DNA of 36,645 nucleotides from Actinoplanes palleronii (GCF_016862315.1 NZ_BOMS01000167.1:1-36645), one strand, 5' to 3'; counted from the stretch's first letter, positions 6,721-14,520 are shown. Numbers and translations are program-made. The notes: a model not told the origin generated them from the sequence alone.

Positions 6721-7233
6721 ATGGGCGACCATGGAACGGTGAGCAAAACCAGGTCGATCGGCTGTTATGGCGGGCCGCCACCGGATCTGCCGGATCCGGG
6801 GCGGGAGATCTGGGCGTACGACGGCGCCCTGTCGATCCTGCTCGCCCAGCTTCTCCGCGACGTCGAGGGGATCCCGCCGGAACACCGCCCGCTCTGGTGG
6901 GTGTCCGGCGTAGAGGAACTGCGCCGGCAGGCGATGGTCAGTGACCTGTTCTTCGACGTCTCCCTCGACCTGGACGCCGAGGGGCGCGAGGAGCTGGCCG
7001 AGCTGTTCGAGGAGAGCGCGGCGCGGCTGCTCGAACGGCCGCCGCGCACCCCCGGGCAGTCCGACGACTGGCACCTGATCTTCCGCGGGGACCACGCGTA
7101 CGAGCCGGGGCCGGTCGCGGAACTGGGCCGGGCCCTGGCGCTGCTGCTGCGCGGGGCGCTGCCCGGCCCACCGCCCGGCACCCTGTGGCTCTACGGAGCG
7201 CCGGGCGGCCGGACCACGATCAGTCCACGGTGA
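6721..7233 (+). CDS. Hypothetical protein, 170 aa
   Basis: Frame 6721-7233, only 13 bases after the dehydrogenase stop, so possibly co-transcribed with it. I do not recognise a family. The product is acidic and soluble, with a conserved-looking middle section (EHRPLWWVSGVEELRRQAM, DLFFDVSLDLDAEGREEL) and no signal peptide or membrane helix. GTG at 6739 (MSKTRSIGCYGG) is an alternative start with GGAAC just before it; the ATG at 6721 has no ribosome site. Third-position GC is very high, supporting coding. Confidence 0.65.
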   Translation: MGDHGTVSKTRSIGCYGGPPPDLPDPGREIWAYDGALSILLAQLLRDVEGIPPEHRPLWWVSGVEELRRQAMVSDLFFDVSLDLDAEGREELAELFEESAARLLERPPRTPGQSDDWHLIFRGDHAYEPGPVAELGRALALLLRGALPGPPPGTLWLYGAPGGRTTISPR

Positions 7234-7239
7234 AGACGG

Positions 7240-8424
7240 TCATGCGTCCGGGAGGCGGAAACCCGGCGCCGGGAGCAGCCCGGCCGGCGCGGCGGCCCTG
7301 GCGACCGGTGCGGTGGCACCGAACGCGATCAGCAGCAGGTCGATCAGGGCGGCGCTGAAGTCGCCGAGCCACGGGTTGACCGACACGGTCGCCTGAGTGG
7401 CGGCGTCCGCGGTGGTGAACGAGTAGGTGAGATACCCGAAGATGCCGCCGGTGTGCCCCCACACGGTCGGGCCGCCGGGCAGCGGCTGCTGGTAGATGCC
7501 GAGGCCGTAGTTCAGCTCGCCCACCGGATTCGCCAGCATCTCGGCCAGTTGCGCCCGGCGCAGCAGCCGCCCGCCGAGCAGCGACCGGTAGAACAGGTTC
7601 AGATCCGCCGTGCTGGAGACGATCTCGCCGGCCGAGTAGGCCATCGACGGGTTGAGATCGGTGAAGTCCAGCGGCACGACCACGCCGTCCTGCTCGATCG
7701 GCTCGTACCCGTGCGCGTGCGGCCCGTCGATGGTGGGATCCGTGCCGGGCACCTCGGTACCGCGCAGGCGCAGCGGCCGCAGGATCCGCCGGTCGACTTC
7801 TTTCCCGTACGCGTGCCCGGTCACCCGGCGCACGATCATTCCCAGCAGCACGTAGTTGGTGTTGGAGTACGACCAGGAGGTGCCCGGTTCGAACACCGGC
7901 GGCTGCCCGGCCGCGAGCGCGACCAGCTCCTCCGGCCGGAAGGTCTTGTACCGCACACGCAGGATGTCCTCGACGCTGGTGAACAGCGCCTCGGTGTAGT
8001 CGAACACCCCGCTGGTGTGCTGCATCAGCTGCCGGACCGTGATTTGCGCGCCGTTCGGCAGCGCGCCCGGCAGCCACCGTTCGAGGGTGTCCTCGAGGCT
8101 CAGCCGCCGTTCACCGACCAGCTGTAGGATCACGGTGGACACGAAGGTCTTGGTGATGCTGCCGACCCGGAACTGCCCGGTGACCACCGGCCGGGCCGGC
8201 CGCCCCAGCTGCGCCACCCCGCTGGACGAGCGCCAGCTGCCGGCCGGACTGTCCACCCGGGCCAGCGCGGCGGTCGCCCCGGTGGCGACGATCCGGTCCA
8301 GGGCGGCCTGTAACGCCTCCCGGTCCAGCCCGCCGGACGACGCTGCGGCCGGTGCGGCGGTTCCCGCGCCGGCAACGAACGCGGCGGCCGCGGATCCGGC
8401 CAGGACAGTGCGACGACTGGGCAT
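7240..8424 (-). CDS. Secreted serine hydrolase, beta-lactamase / D,D-peptidase class C family
   Basis: 394 aa from ATG at 8424, preceded by GGGGGGAGA at good spacing. The N-terminus is a Tat-type signal (MPSRRTVLAG, then an Ala-rich hydrophobic stretch to APAAA). Mature protein has the class C beta-lactamase/DD-peptidase fold: SITK (Ser89 and Lys92), YSN near 186-188, HTSG between them, and HTGG near residue 330 as the KTG-box equivalent. Members hydrolyse D-Ala-D-Ala peptides, esters or beta-lactams outside the membrane; this one looks like a D-alanyl-D-alanine carboxypeptidase or esterase rather than a resistance enzyme. Convergent with the preceding gene, six bases between stops. Confidence 0.88.
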   Translation of the reverse strand: MPSRRTVLAGSAAAAFVAGAGTAAPAAASSGGLDREALQAALDRIVATGATAALARVDSPAGSWRSSSGVAQLGRPARPVVTGQFRVGSITKTFVSTVILQLVGERRLSLEDTLERWLPGALPNGAQITVRQLMQHTSGVFDYTEALFTSVEDILRVRYKTFRPEELVALAAGQPPVFEPGTSWSYSNTNYVLLGMIVRRVTGHAYGKEVDRRILRPLRLRGTEVPGTDPTIDGPHAHGYEPIEQDGVVVPLDFTDLNPSMAYSAGEIVSSTADLNLFYRSLLGGRLLRRAQLAEMLANPVGELNYGLGIYQQPLPGGPTVWGHTGGIFGYLTYSFTTADAATQATVSVNPWLGDFSAALIDLLLIAFGATAPVARAAAPAGLLPAPGFRLPDA

Positions 8425-8697
8425 GATGCGTCTCCCCCCGAGCGACGTTGACGCAGCCGACGCTGCCACTGCCAGTGACAGCAGTCAATGCCGCGGATCC
8501 CTGGTGCGACCCCTACGGGCGGTCCCGGTGGTAGGCGCCCGGCCAGGTGAAGTACCAGCGTTCGTGGTGAGGGAGACGAGATGCGCCGACAGTCCGGAGC
8601 GGTAGACGGCTCGGTCGTGTCGGTCATCTGCCTCAGGAAGACGCCACTTCATGGTTTCTCTGTTGCACGTGCTCGGCCAGAAGTGATCGCATGGGCC

Positions 8698-9507
8698 ATG
8701 GTTGATGTCGCCGCGCTGCTGGCCGCCTACGACGCGCAGATGCGGATGCCGCCCGGCGCCGTCCCGTCCGGCGTGACCCACGAGTACGACGGACCGGTGC
8801 TCCGGATCGTCGGCGGGCACGTGGGGCGGATCCGGGCGCCGCGCGACGTCGGCGTCACCGGCGCTGCCCTGGACCGGCTGATCGCCCGCCAGCGGGACTA
8901 CTTCCAGGCCCGCGGTCAGGGCGTCGAGTGGAAGGTGCGGGCGCACGACCTGCCCGCGGAACTGCCCGAGCGGCTGCTCGCGGCCGGTTTCGTGACCGAG
9001 TCGCCGTCGGCGGTACTGGTCGGCGTCGCCGCCGAGGTGGCCGCCGACCCGGTCCTGCCCGGCGGCGTGACGCTGCGGGCGGTCAGCGCGCCCGACGACC
9101 TGCGCCGCATCGCCGACCTGCAGACCGAGGTGCTGGGCATCGACCTGTCCTGGGTCGCGGAGGACCTGCACTCGCGGGTCTCGGCCGATCCCGGCCAGAT
9201 CAGCATCCTGGTGGCCGAGGCCGGCGGCCGGGTCGTCTGCTCGGCGTGGGTCATCTACAACCCGGGCACCGAGTTCGCGGCGCTGCTGGGCGGGGTGACC
9301 CTGGAAGAGTGGCGGGGCCGCGGGATCTACCGGGCGCTGCTCGCCACCCGGGCCCGGGAAGCGGCCGCCCGCGGCTTCCGGCTGCTGCACGTCGACGCGT
9401 CCCCGGCCAGCGCCCCGATCCTGCGCCGCTGCGGCTTCCACGACATCACCACGTCGACGCATTACCAGTGGACGCCGCTACAGCTGGATGCGGCGCTCCA
9501 GGGCTGA
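8698..9507 (+). CDS. GNAT family N-acetyltransferase
   Basis: 269 aa from ATG at 8698; the open frame reaches back to 8581 but that part is not family-like. The C-terminal ~150 residues are a GNAT fold: LEEWRGRGIYRALLATRAREAAARG is spread over the acetyl-CoA loop (R-G-R-G-I-Y pattern), followed by LLHVDASPASAPILRRCGF as the last strand and helix. The N-terminal ~110 residues resemble a degenerate second GNAT-like half, as in other tandem actinobacterial acetyltransferases. It transfers an acetyl group from acetyl-CoA to an amine, substrate unknown. The 3' end overlaps the convergent next gene by 30 bases. Confidence 0.82.
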   Translation: MVDVAALLAAYDAQMRMPPGAVPSGVTHEYDGPVLRIVGGHVGRIRAPRDVGVTGAALDRLIARQRDYFQARGQGVEWKVRAHDLPAELPERLLAAGFVTESPSAVLVGVAAEVAADPVLPGGVTLRAVSAPDDLRRIADLQTEVLGIDLSWVAEDLHSRVSADPGQISILVAEAGGRVVCSAWVIYNPGTEFAALLGGVTLEEWRGRGIYRALLATRAREAAARGFRLLHVDASPASAPILRRCGFHDITTSTHYQWTPLQLDAALQG

Positions 9508-9792
9508 GGGGTCGTCGAGGTCGCCGTAGCGCAGCTCGGCCCAGCGATCGGCGGCGGGGAAGTCCTTGACGAGCTGCTCCACCGAGGCGAGCAGGCGGTC
9601 GGCGTCCGGGCCGTAGAGATACAGCGTCACCTGGCCGCCACCGAACTCGTCGCCGTCGAGCTCGCCGGTGTCGTCCGCCGCGATCGCGGCCTCGATCGAC
9701 CGCTCGAGCCGGCGCACCGCCGCGACCTGCTCGCTCGTCGGCAGGCCCTCGCCGTCGAGGTCCAGCCCGATCTGCACGGCCTGTTCCGTCAC
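9478..9792 (-). CDS. Small acidic hypothetical protein, 104 aa
   Basis: 104 aa, strongly acidic. The pattern ...L.GELDGDEFGGGQVTLYLYGPDADRLLASVEQLVKDFP...LRYGD... is a compact alpha/beta domain that I have seen annotated only as hypothetical in actinobacteria. No signal peptide, membrane segment or catalytic motif. It overlaps the tail of the GNAT gene by 30 bases in antisense and precedes the MarR gene on the same strand by ~30 bases downstream, so it could be read together with that regulator. Confidence 0.7.
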   Translation of the reverse strand: MTEQAVQIGLDLDGEGLPTSEQVAAVRRLERSIEAAIAADDTGELDGDEFGGGQVTLYLYGPDADRLLASVEQLVKDFPAADRWAELRYGDLDDPSALERRIQL

Positions 9793-9823
9793 CGGCTCAC
9801 CATCGCATTTTTCGCCGGGCCGT

Positions 9824-10297
9824 TCAGCGGCCGTCGAGATGTTCGCGGACCAGGGCGGCGATCGGGGCGAGTGCGGCGCCGAGGTGGCGTTGCTGTGCGG
9901 CGTCGAGCGGGCTGAACACCAGCTCCCGGACCTTGTCGACGTGCGCCGGGGCGCTGTCCTCGACCTTGCGCAGGCCGGTGTCGGTCAGGGTCGCCAGGGT
10001 GTACCGGCCGTTGTCCGGGTCGGGGTAGCGGGTGACCCAGCCCTGCTGCTCGAACCGGACCATCAGCTTGGACAGCCGGGGTTGCGTGCTGTCGCACTGC
10101 GCGGCCAGGTCGCTGAGCCGCATCGTGTGCGCCTCGGTCATCGACAGCCGGGCCAGCACGCTGTACTCGAAGTTCGAGATGCCCTCGTCCCGCTGCAGCT
10201 GACGGTCCAGCAGCATCGGCAGCGCGACGACCACGGTGCGCAGATCCTGCCACAGCTTCTGCTGCTCGTCGTCGAGCCAGTGCGGTGAACCGGTCAT
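9824..10297 (-). CDS. MarR family transcriptional regulator
   Basis: 157 aa. Winged HTH of MarR type: FEYSVLARLS, then MRLSDLAAQCDSTQPRLSKLMVRFEQQGWVTR spread over the HTH, then the wing with PDPDNGRYTLATLTDTG. Cytosolic homodimer that usually represses and is released by a ligand or oxidation; Cys in AAQCDST sits in the recognition helix region and could be a redox sensor. Divergent from a quinone oxidoreductase gene, with two palindromes between them, so it very likely represses both. The ATG at 10297 is 15 bases from the first palindrome. Confidence 0.9.
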   Translation of the reverse strand: MTGSPHWLDDEQQKLWQDLRTVVVALPMLLDRQLQRDEGISNFEYSVLARLSMTEAHTMRLSDLAAQCDSTQPRLSKLMVRFEQQGWVTRYPDPDNGRYTLATLTDTGLRKVEDSAPAHVDKVRELVFSPLDAAQQRHLGAALAPIAALVREHLDGR

Positions 10298-10312
10298 GCC
10301 GACAGCCTACTT

Positions 10313-10360
10313 GACTTGCCTGGGCAAGTCATAAACACTCGTCCTCAGTTGCCCAGGCAA
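10313..10360. promoter_or_regulatory. Twin MarR operators
   Basis: GACTTGCCTGGGCAAGTC (10313-10330) is a perfect palindrome with 8-bp arms; a second site centred on TTGCCCAGGCAA (10349-10360) shares the TTGCC-NN-GGCAA core. Centres are 33 bp apart, about three helical turns. Both lie between the divergent MarR and oxidoreductase starts and overlap a TTGACT -35-like hexamer. Binding by the adjacent MarR protein is inferred. Confidence 0.8.
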
Positions 10361-10396
10361 GTCAGCCGGGGTGCGAGACACCATGAGGAGAGCGCC

Positions 10397-11332
10397 GTGA
10401 AGGCGATTCGCTACCACGAGTTCGGCAGCACCGAGGTCCTGCGTCAGGAAGAGGTGGAGCGCCCGGTCCCGGGTGCCGGCCAGGTGCTGGTGCGGGTGGC
10501 GGCCACCTCGTTCAACCCGGTCGACGACCACATCCGGCTGGGTGTCCTGGCCGCGATGATCCCCACCCGGCTGCCGATCACCCCGGGCCTCGACGTGGCC
10601 GGCACCGTCGCCGAGCTCGGCGACGGGGTCAGCGGGCTGCGGGTCGGCGACCCGGTCATCGCGATGTTCCCGCTGGACCAGCACGGCGGCGCCGCCGAGT
10701 ACGCCCTGGTGGCGGCCGACCTGGTCACCGCCGCGCCCGGCAGCATCACCCTGGCCGACGCCGCGGCGCTACCGCTGACCGGGCTGGCCGCCCGCCAGGC
10801 CGCCGTCGAGCTCGCCGGGATCACCGCCGGGCAGACGGTTCTGGTCAACGGGGCCGGCGGCGCGGTCGGTGGCCTCGTGGTCCAACTCGCCGTCGAGGCC
10901 GGTGCGACGGTGACCGCCGTCGACGGGGCGCAGCACGCGACCCGCCTGCTCGGCTACGGCGCGGCGACGGTCGTCGGCCCGCTGGACCTCGACGCCGGCC
11001 CGGCCGCCGTCGACGGCCCGTTCGACGTGGTGGTCAACCACGTCCGGCTGGCCCCCGACGACCTCGCGAAGCTGACCCGGTACGTGGCCGACGGCGGCAT
11101 CGTGGTCAGCTCAGCCGGCCCGGTGCCGGCTGACGAGGCGCGCGCGGTGCGTACCGCGGGGGTCTGGGTCGGCCCCGACGCCGCCCACCTGGCCGACCTG
11201 GTCTCCCGGATCGACCGCGGCGTGCTCCGGCTGCACATCGCCGACCGGCGCCCGCTGGCCGAGCTGCCGGCCGTCCATCAGGACGCGAGCACCGGCAAAC
11301 TGCTCGGCAAAACCGTCATCGTCGTCGCCTGA
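10397..11332 (+). CDS. NADP-dependent quinone oxidoreductase (zinc-free MDR family)
   Basis: 311 aa from GTG at 10397, with GAGGAGAG just upstream. GroES-like N-terminal domain (MKAIRYHEFGSTEVL, SFNPVDDHIRLG, PGLDVAGTV), then a Rossmann domain with VNGAGGAVGGLVVQLA (~155-170). No zinc-binding Cys/His, as in the quinone oxidoreductase/enoyl reductase branch. It is expected to reduce quinones or enones with NADPH in the cytosol. Control by the divergent MarR gene and its two operators suggests induction by electrophiles or quinones, a pattern known for this gene pair. Confidence 0.9.
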   Translation: MKAIRYHEFGSTEVLRQEEVERPVPGAGQVLVRVAATSFNPVDDHIRLGVLAAMIPTRLPITPGLDVAGTVAELGDGVSGLRVGDPVIAMFPLDQHGGAAEYALVAADLVTAAPGSITLADAAALPLTGLAARQAAVELAGITAGQTVLVNGAGGAVGGLVVQLAVEAGATVTAVDGAQHATRLLGYGAATVVGPLDLDAGPAAVDGPFDVVVNHVRLAPDDLAKLTRYVADGGIVVSSAGPVPADEARAVRTAGVWVGPDAAHLADLVSRIDRGVLRLHIADRRPLAELPAVHQDASTGKLLGKTVIVVA

Positions 11333-11914
11333 TCACGGCGTCGGCTCGGGTGCCTGACTGGAGGCGTTGTAGGCGTTCTTCGCGGCGACCACGGACGCCT
11401 GGACGTGCTCGGGGTCGACGCCGCTGACGTTCAGCGGCGGGTGCAGGCGCCGGACGAGCTCGGCCTCGGTGGTCACCGACTGCTCGTCCTCGGCCCAGGT
11501 CAGCAGCAGGTGCGCGGACATCCACGCGGTCAGCCGGTCCTCGTCCTCGGGCACCAGGACCACGCGGTCGGTCCAGGTCGTCCGATAGCCCTCGGACATC
11601 AAAAGACCAGCCAGCGTACGACGCAGCGTCGAACTCCCGGACCGCCGCAGATGATTGCGTACGATCCGCCCGCGCAGGCTGGTCGCCCGCCCGAGATACA
11701 GCAGGCGCAGCCCCGGGACGGCCCGGTTCGGCGTGCCGGGCAGCTCGGGAAAGACCGAGGGCGCGGCCCACCACGCGTAGACACCACCGCCTCGGCCGAC
11801 CCGCTTGGCCGCGATGTCGAGCTTCTGCGGCGCCACGGACAGCCGCCGCAGCGACTCCTCCGCCCGAGCCAGCACAGCGGGAGAGGCAACAGGTCGTACT
11901 TCGGGACTGGTCAT
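11333..11914 (-). CDS. GIY-YIG nuclease-like protein
   Basis: 193 aa. A GIY-YIG core is visible at ~45-150: GGVYAWW (GIY strand), LLYLGRA (YIG strand), SLRGRIVRNHLRR with the catalytic-type Arg, a Glu-containing helix (EDEDRLTAWMSAHLL) and HPPLN at the end, where the metal/Asn position lies. Stand-alone cytosolic proteins of this type are widespread in actinobacteria and are presumed DNA endonucleases or repair factors without proven targets. The stop abuts the stop of the convergent oxidoreductase. A hairpin repeat lies upstream of its start. Confidence 0.75.
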   Translation of the reverse strand: MTSPEVRPVASPAVLARAEESLRRLSVAPQKLDIAAKRVGRGGGVYAWWAAPSVFPELPGTPNRAVPGLRLLYLGRATSLRGRIVRNHLRRSGSSTLRRTLAGLLMSEGYRTTWTDRVVLVPEDEDRLTAWMSAHLLLTWAEDEQSVTTEAELVRRLHPPLNVSGVDPEHVQASVVAAKNAYNASSQAPEPTP

Positions 11915-11952
11915 CGGGTCCAGCTTAGTGTCCGGCCCGGTGACGGCGTCTC

Positions 11953-12005
11953 GGCTGGTTTCCCGGGGTGTCTCGAGGGCTCGGAGACACCCCTGGAAAC
12001 CAGCT
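11953..12005. repeat. Hairpin repeat element, copy 1 (terminator position)
   Basis: Near-perfect inverted repeat: GCTGGTTTCC (11954-11963) with GGAAACCAGC (11995-12004), one unpaired base, then GGGGTGTCTC (11965-11974) with GAGACACCCC (11984-11993) and a 9-base loop. It lies 16 bases after the stop of the minus-strand gene ending at 12021, where it can end that transcript. Two related copies occur at 22559-22673. Confidence 0.8.
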
Positions 12006-12020
12006 CGAGATCGGCTCAGG

Positions 12021-13148
12021 TCAGCGGCCCTGCGGCGGGGCCGGGGTCTGGTCGGTCCACTGGGCGGTGAGCACCGCCGCTGCGGACTCCTTGCCGCCCC
12101 TGCTGAGGTCCGGCTTGCCGTCCTTGCCAGGGGTGGCGCCCTGCATGCCGCCGCCGAGCAGCTGGTAGGTCGTCGGGTCGAGGATCAGCCAGGACCGGTT
12201 GACGAACGTGCCCGCGGTCTGGGTCAGCTCCACGGCGACCCCGGTGCGCCCGGTGACGTCGGCACGCGACCCGGCGTTGACCACGCCGGACAGCGTGGAC
12301 AGCACGGTGAAGGCGGCGGCGCGCAGCTCCGGTTGCGCCGGCGCCTCGGTCAGCAGGTGGCCCAGCAGGGCGAACACCGCGGCATCGGTGGGCTCACCAC
12401 CCTGTTTGGTGATCAGCGTGTCCACCTCGGCGCGCAGTTTCGCCGGGTCGGCCGGCAGCGCGGCCAGCCCGGCGTTGTCGCTGTCACCGGTGGACCGGGT
12501 CAGTTCGGCCCTGCCCGGGCCCATCCGGCGGATGACGTGGCCGCCCTGCGGGGAGTCGGCCGGGCCGAGGTCGAACGTGCGGGGCGAACCGGCGCGCTTC
12601 CACGCGGCCTCGTCGTCGGCGGTGCGGGGCTGGAAGCCCAGCGACTGCCGGCCCTCCCAGGCCTGCCCGCCGGGGTCGCGCGGCGTCCAGGTCTCGGTCA
12701 GCCGGCGCTCGGCGACATGGAACGTCTCGCCCTTGACGCGCACCGGCAGGTACAGCGCGCCCTCGGCGACCGTGGCGACCCGCCAGTACCGGCCGGTGCC
12801 GGCCGTGCCCTCGACCCGCTCGGCCGCGGCCAGCAGCAGTTGCGGCGCGCCGGCGTCGGCGCGCGGGCCGGTCGGGGGCGCCGCCACCCCGGGGGCGCCA
12901 CCGCTGCCGGTCGCGCCCAGCCCGGCCGGGCCGCCGGTGCCGGCCGCCATCACCAGCGCGACCCCGGCGGCCGCCGCGACCAGGCCGCCACCGGTCAGCG
13001 ACACCCGCCACGACGGCGCACGCCGCCGCGCCGGTCGCCGGCCCGCGATCGCGTCGGTGAGCTGCCGGCGGGCGGCCGCCGTGGTGTGCGCGGCCGCCGG
13101 GGGCTCGGCGAGCAGCGTACGGATGACATGGTCTTCGGTGTGCATCAT
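12021..13148 (-). CDS. CU044_5270-type membrane protein, partner of the ECF sigma factor
   Basis: 375 aa. A short cytosolic N-terminus (~1-50, RRQLTDAIAGRRPARRRA) precedes one membrane segment (~51-69, GGLVAAAAGVALVMAAG) and a long extracytosolic domain that is Gly/Pro-rich and then folded. The layout and the extracellular domain match the actinobacterial family annotated CU044_5270, which lies behind SigE-like ECF sigma genes. It starts within the stop of the sigma gene (ATGA overlap), so the two are translationally coupled; an anti-sigma-like or signal-sensing role is inferred. No zinc-binding ZAS motif is visible in the N-terminus. A second ATG three bases downstream is equally possible. 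Confidence 0.8.
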   Translation of the reverse strand: MMHTEDHVIRTLLAEPPAAAHTTAAARRQLTDAIAGRRPARRRAPSWRVSLTGGGLVAAAAGVALVMAAGTGGPAGLGATGSGGAPGVAAPPTGPRADAGAPQLLLAAAERVEGTAGTGRYWRVATVAEGALYLPVRVKGETFHVAERRLTETWTPRDPGGQAWEGRQSLGFQPRTADDEAAWKRAGSPRTFDLGPADSPQGGHVIRRMGPGRAELTRSTGDSDNAGLAALPADPAKLRAEVDTLITKQGGEPTDAAVFALLGHLLTEAPAQPELRAAAFTVLSTLSGVVNAGSRADVTGRTGVAVELTQTAGTFVNRSWLILDPTTYQLLGGGMQGATPGKDGKPDLSRGGKESAAAVLTAQWTDQTPAPPQGR

Positions 13149-13771
13149 GCTTTCCCTTCGTCGATGCGGGTGGGGTCGTCGCCGCCGAACGCCGCGCGGA
13201 CGGCACGGCGGGCGCGGGTGAGCCGGGATCCGACAGTGCCCGGCGGCACACCGAGCGCGGCCGACACCTCGGCGTAGTCGAGCTGGGCGACCGCGGTGAG
13301 CAGCAGCACGTCGCGGTCCCGGGCGGGCAGGGCGGCCAGTGCGCGGGCCAGCGCCGGTTGCAGCGCACCGGCGGTGACCCGGGCGACCGTCGCGTCGTCA
13401 CCGGACGTTCCGCGGTCGGCGACGGCGCCGGCCCGGGCCAGCGCGCGATAACGGCGCTGCTCGTCGCGGCGCTGCCGGTGGATCAGGTTGGTGGCGATGC
13501 CGTAGAGCCAGGCGCGGACGTTGCCGCCACCCGGCCCGTCGGTGCGGAACCGTTCGCGGGTGCGGAACGCGACCAGGAACGTCTCGGCGGCCAGGTCGTC
13601 GCCGCGCTCGCCACCGAGCCGGCTGGCCGCGTAGTGCCGCAGCTCGGCGAAGTACCTGTCGAACAGCACCGCGAACAGGTCGGGGTCGGCCCGCGAGCCG
13701 AGCAGGGTGGTGACGTCCGGGTCGCTGCTGACCGGGTCGTGCCGCAGCCGGTGGGCGTCGAGGGCGGTCAC
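13145..13771 (-). CDS. ECF-type RNA polymerase sigma factor
   Basis: 208 aa from GTG at 13771 (product MTALDAHRLRHDP); an ATG at 13822 would add 17 residues. Region 2: FAVLFDRYFAELRHYAASRLGG, DLAAETFLVAF and VRAWLYGIATNLIHRQRR (DNA-melting and -10 recognition), each shorter than the whole domain. Region 4: LPARDRDVLLLTAVAQLDYAE and ALGVPPGTVGSRLTRARR for the -35 element. It redirects RNA polymerase to its own regulon, probably in answer to an envelope signal read by the coupled membrane partner. The GTG overlaps the stop of a five-codon upstream frame (13782-13768, product MNHL) that has its own GGGAGG site, so its translation may depend on that leader. Confidence 0.88.
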   Translation of the reverse strand: MTALDAHRLRHDPVSSDPDVTTLLGSRADPDLFAVLFDRYFAELRHYAASRLGGERGDDLAAETFLVAFRTRERFRTDGPGGGNVRAWLYGIATNLIHRQRRDEQRRYRALARAGAVADRGTSGDDATVARVTAGALQPALARALAALPARDRDVLLLTAVAQLDYAEVSAALGVPPGTVGSRLTRARRAVRAAFGGDDPTRIDEGKA

Positions 13772-13881
13772 AGATGGTTCACGAGGCGGGCCTCCCAGGC
13801 TCCGTGTGGATCGGACAACCATGAATGCCCGAACCCCGAGACCGCCTTCACGGCGGCGGGTTCGTCCGCCGACGCTTGCTT

Positions 13882-13895
13882 ATTTCGTACGAAAT
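13882..13895. promoter_or_regulatory. 14-bp perfect palindrome, candidate operator
   Basis: ATTTCGTACGAAAT reads the same on both strands. Its AT content stands out from the surrounding GC-rich DNA. It is between the sigma factor and the HxlR regulator, 112 bases before the HxlR start and 111 bases before the sigma GTG. A regulator site is likely; which protein binds is not known. Confidence 0.55.
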
Positions 13896-13994
13896 GAAGC
13901 CCGGCCTGTCGTCGGCAATCGTCTGTCGATGTCGGTCAGGACCCTGGCGGGCGGCCCTGTGCGCCGGCTCGGTGACCAGGGTGCGGTACGGCGT

Positions 13995-14000
13995 TACGCT
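13995..14000 (+). promoter_or_regulatory. -10 box of a probably leaderless HxlR transcript
   Basis: TACGCT is followed by six bases and then the ATG at 14007, the usual spacing of leaderless actinobacterial mRNAs. No ribosome site precedes the ATG, which supports this reading. Confidence 0.5.
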
Positions 14001-14006
14001 CGCGGG

Positions 14007-14375
14007 ATGACGGCCAGCCTGAGCCCGGACATGTTCGACCCGGCCTGCCCGACGACCGTGATGCCGTTCCAGATCGGTGACAAGTGGACCGCGATGGTAG
14101 TGCTGTGCCTGGAACACGGGCCACGCCGGTTCAGCGAGCTGCGGGTTCCGCTGCGCACGGTCACGCCGAAGGTCCTCGCCGAGACGCTGCGCGCGATGGA
14201 ACGCGACGGCCTGGTGACCCGCACGGCCTACGACGAGAACCCGCCGCGGGTGGAATACGCGCTGACCCCGCTGGGCCGTAGCATGCTCGACCTGGTGGCC
14301 GCCGCCCGCGCCTGGTGCGCCGAGCACATGGGCGACCTGCTGGCCGCCCGCGCCGCCTTCACCGAGCGCTCCTGA
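14007..14375 (+). CDS. HxlR family transcriptional regulator
   Basis: 122 aa, one winged HTH of the HxlR/DUF24 type: CPTTVMPFQIGDKWT at the start, the signature GPRRFSELR, PKVLAETLRAMERDGLVTR as recognition helix and following strand, and PPRVEYALTPLG as wing. Family members have an N-terminal Cys (here Cys14) that often senses electrophiles or disulfide stress. Its target is not evident: the next gene cassette downstream (tRNA-like RNA plus protein) has its own -10 box 28 bases after the stop. Control of itself and possibly of the divergent sigma operon through the palindrome at 13882 is plausible. Confidence 0.88.
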   Translation: MTASLSPDMFDPACPTTVMPFQIGDKWTAMVVLCLEHGPRRFSELRVPLRTVTPKVLAETLRAMERDGLVTRTAYDENPPRVEYALTPLGRSMLDLVAAARAWCAEHMGDLLAARAAFTERS

Positions 14376-14413
14376 GCCGGAGCGGTCGGATCGGCGGCTG
14401 GCTAGACTCCCGC

Positions 14414-14495
14414 GGTGGCGGGCCGTAGCGCAGAGGTCGTCGCGTCTCCCTGCAAAGGAGAAGGACGCCGGTTCGACTCCGGCCGGTCCGCCACC
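14414..14495 (+). ncRNA. tRNA-like RNA with 12-bp acceptor stem, anticodon GCA
   Basis: Full cloverleaf: GGTGGCGGGCCG (14414-14425) pairs along 12 bp with CGGTCCGCCACC (14484-14495); TA (positions 8-9); D arm GCG/CGC with GG in the loop; anticodon stem TCTCC/GGAGA (14445-14449, 14457-14461) around CTGCAAA, anticodon GCA (14452-14454), as in tRNA-Cys; variable AGGAC; T arm GCCGG / TTCGACT / CCGGC (14467-14483). U33 and the T-loop consensus are present. A real tRNA has a 7-bp acceptor and unpaired NCCA; here five more pairs continue and no free CCA follows. A -10 box TAGACT (14403-14408) ends five bases before it. It lies 25 bases ahead of a large protein gene, and the arrangement recurs at 32661. 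Confidence 0.8.
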
Positions 14496-14520
14496 TCCGA
14501 CCCGAAGCGAAAAGGTAGCG

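Noticed and set aside
14414..14495. Ordinary tRNA-Cys gene
   Set aside because: The acceptor extends to 12 bp with no free NCCA, and the same element recurs with a Glu anticodon before a paralogous gene, so it is treated as a tRNA mimic.
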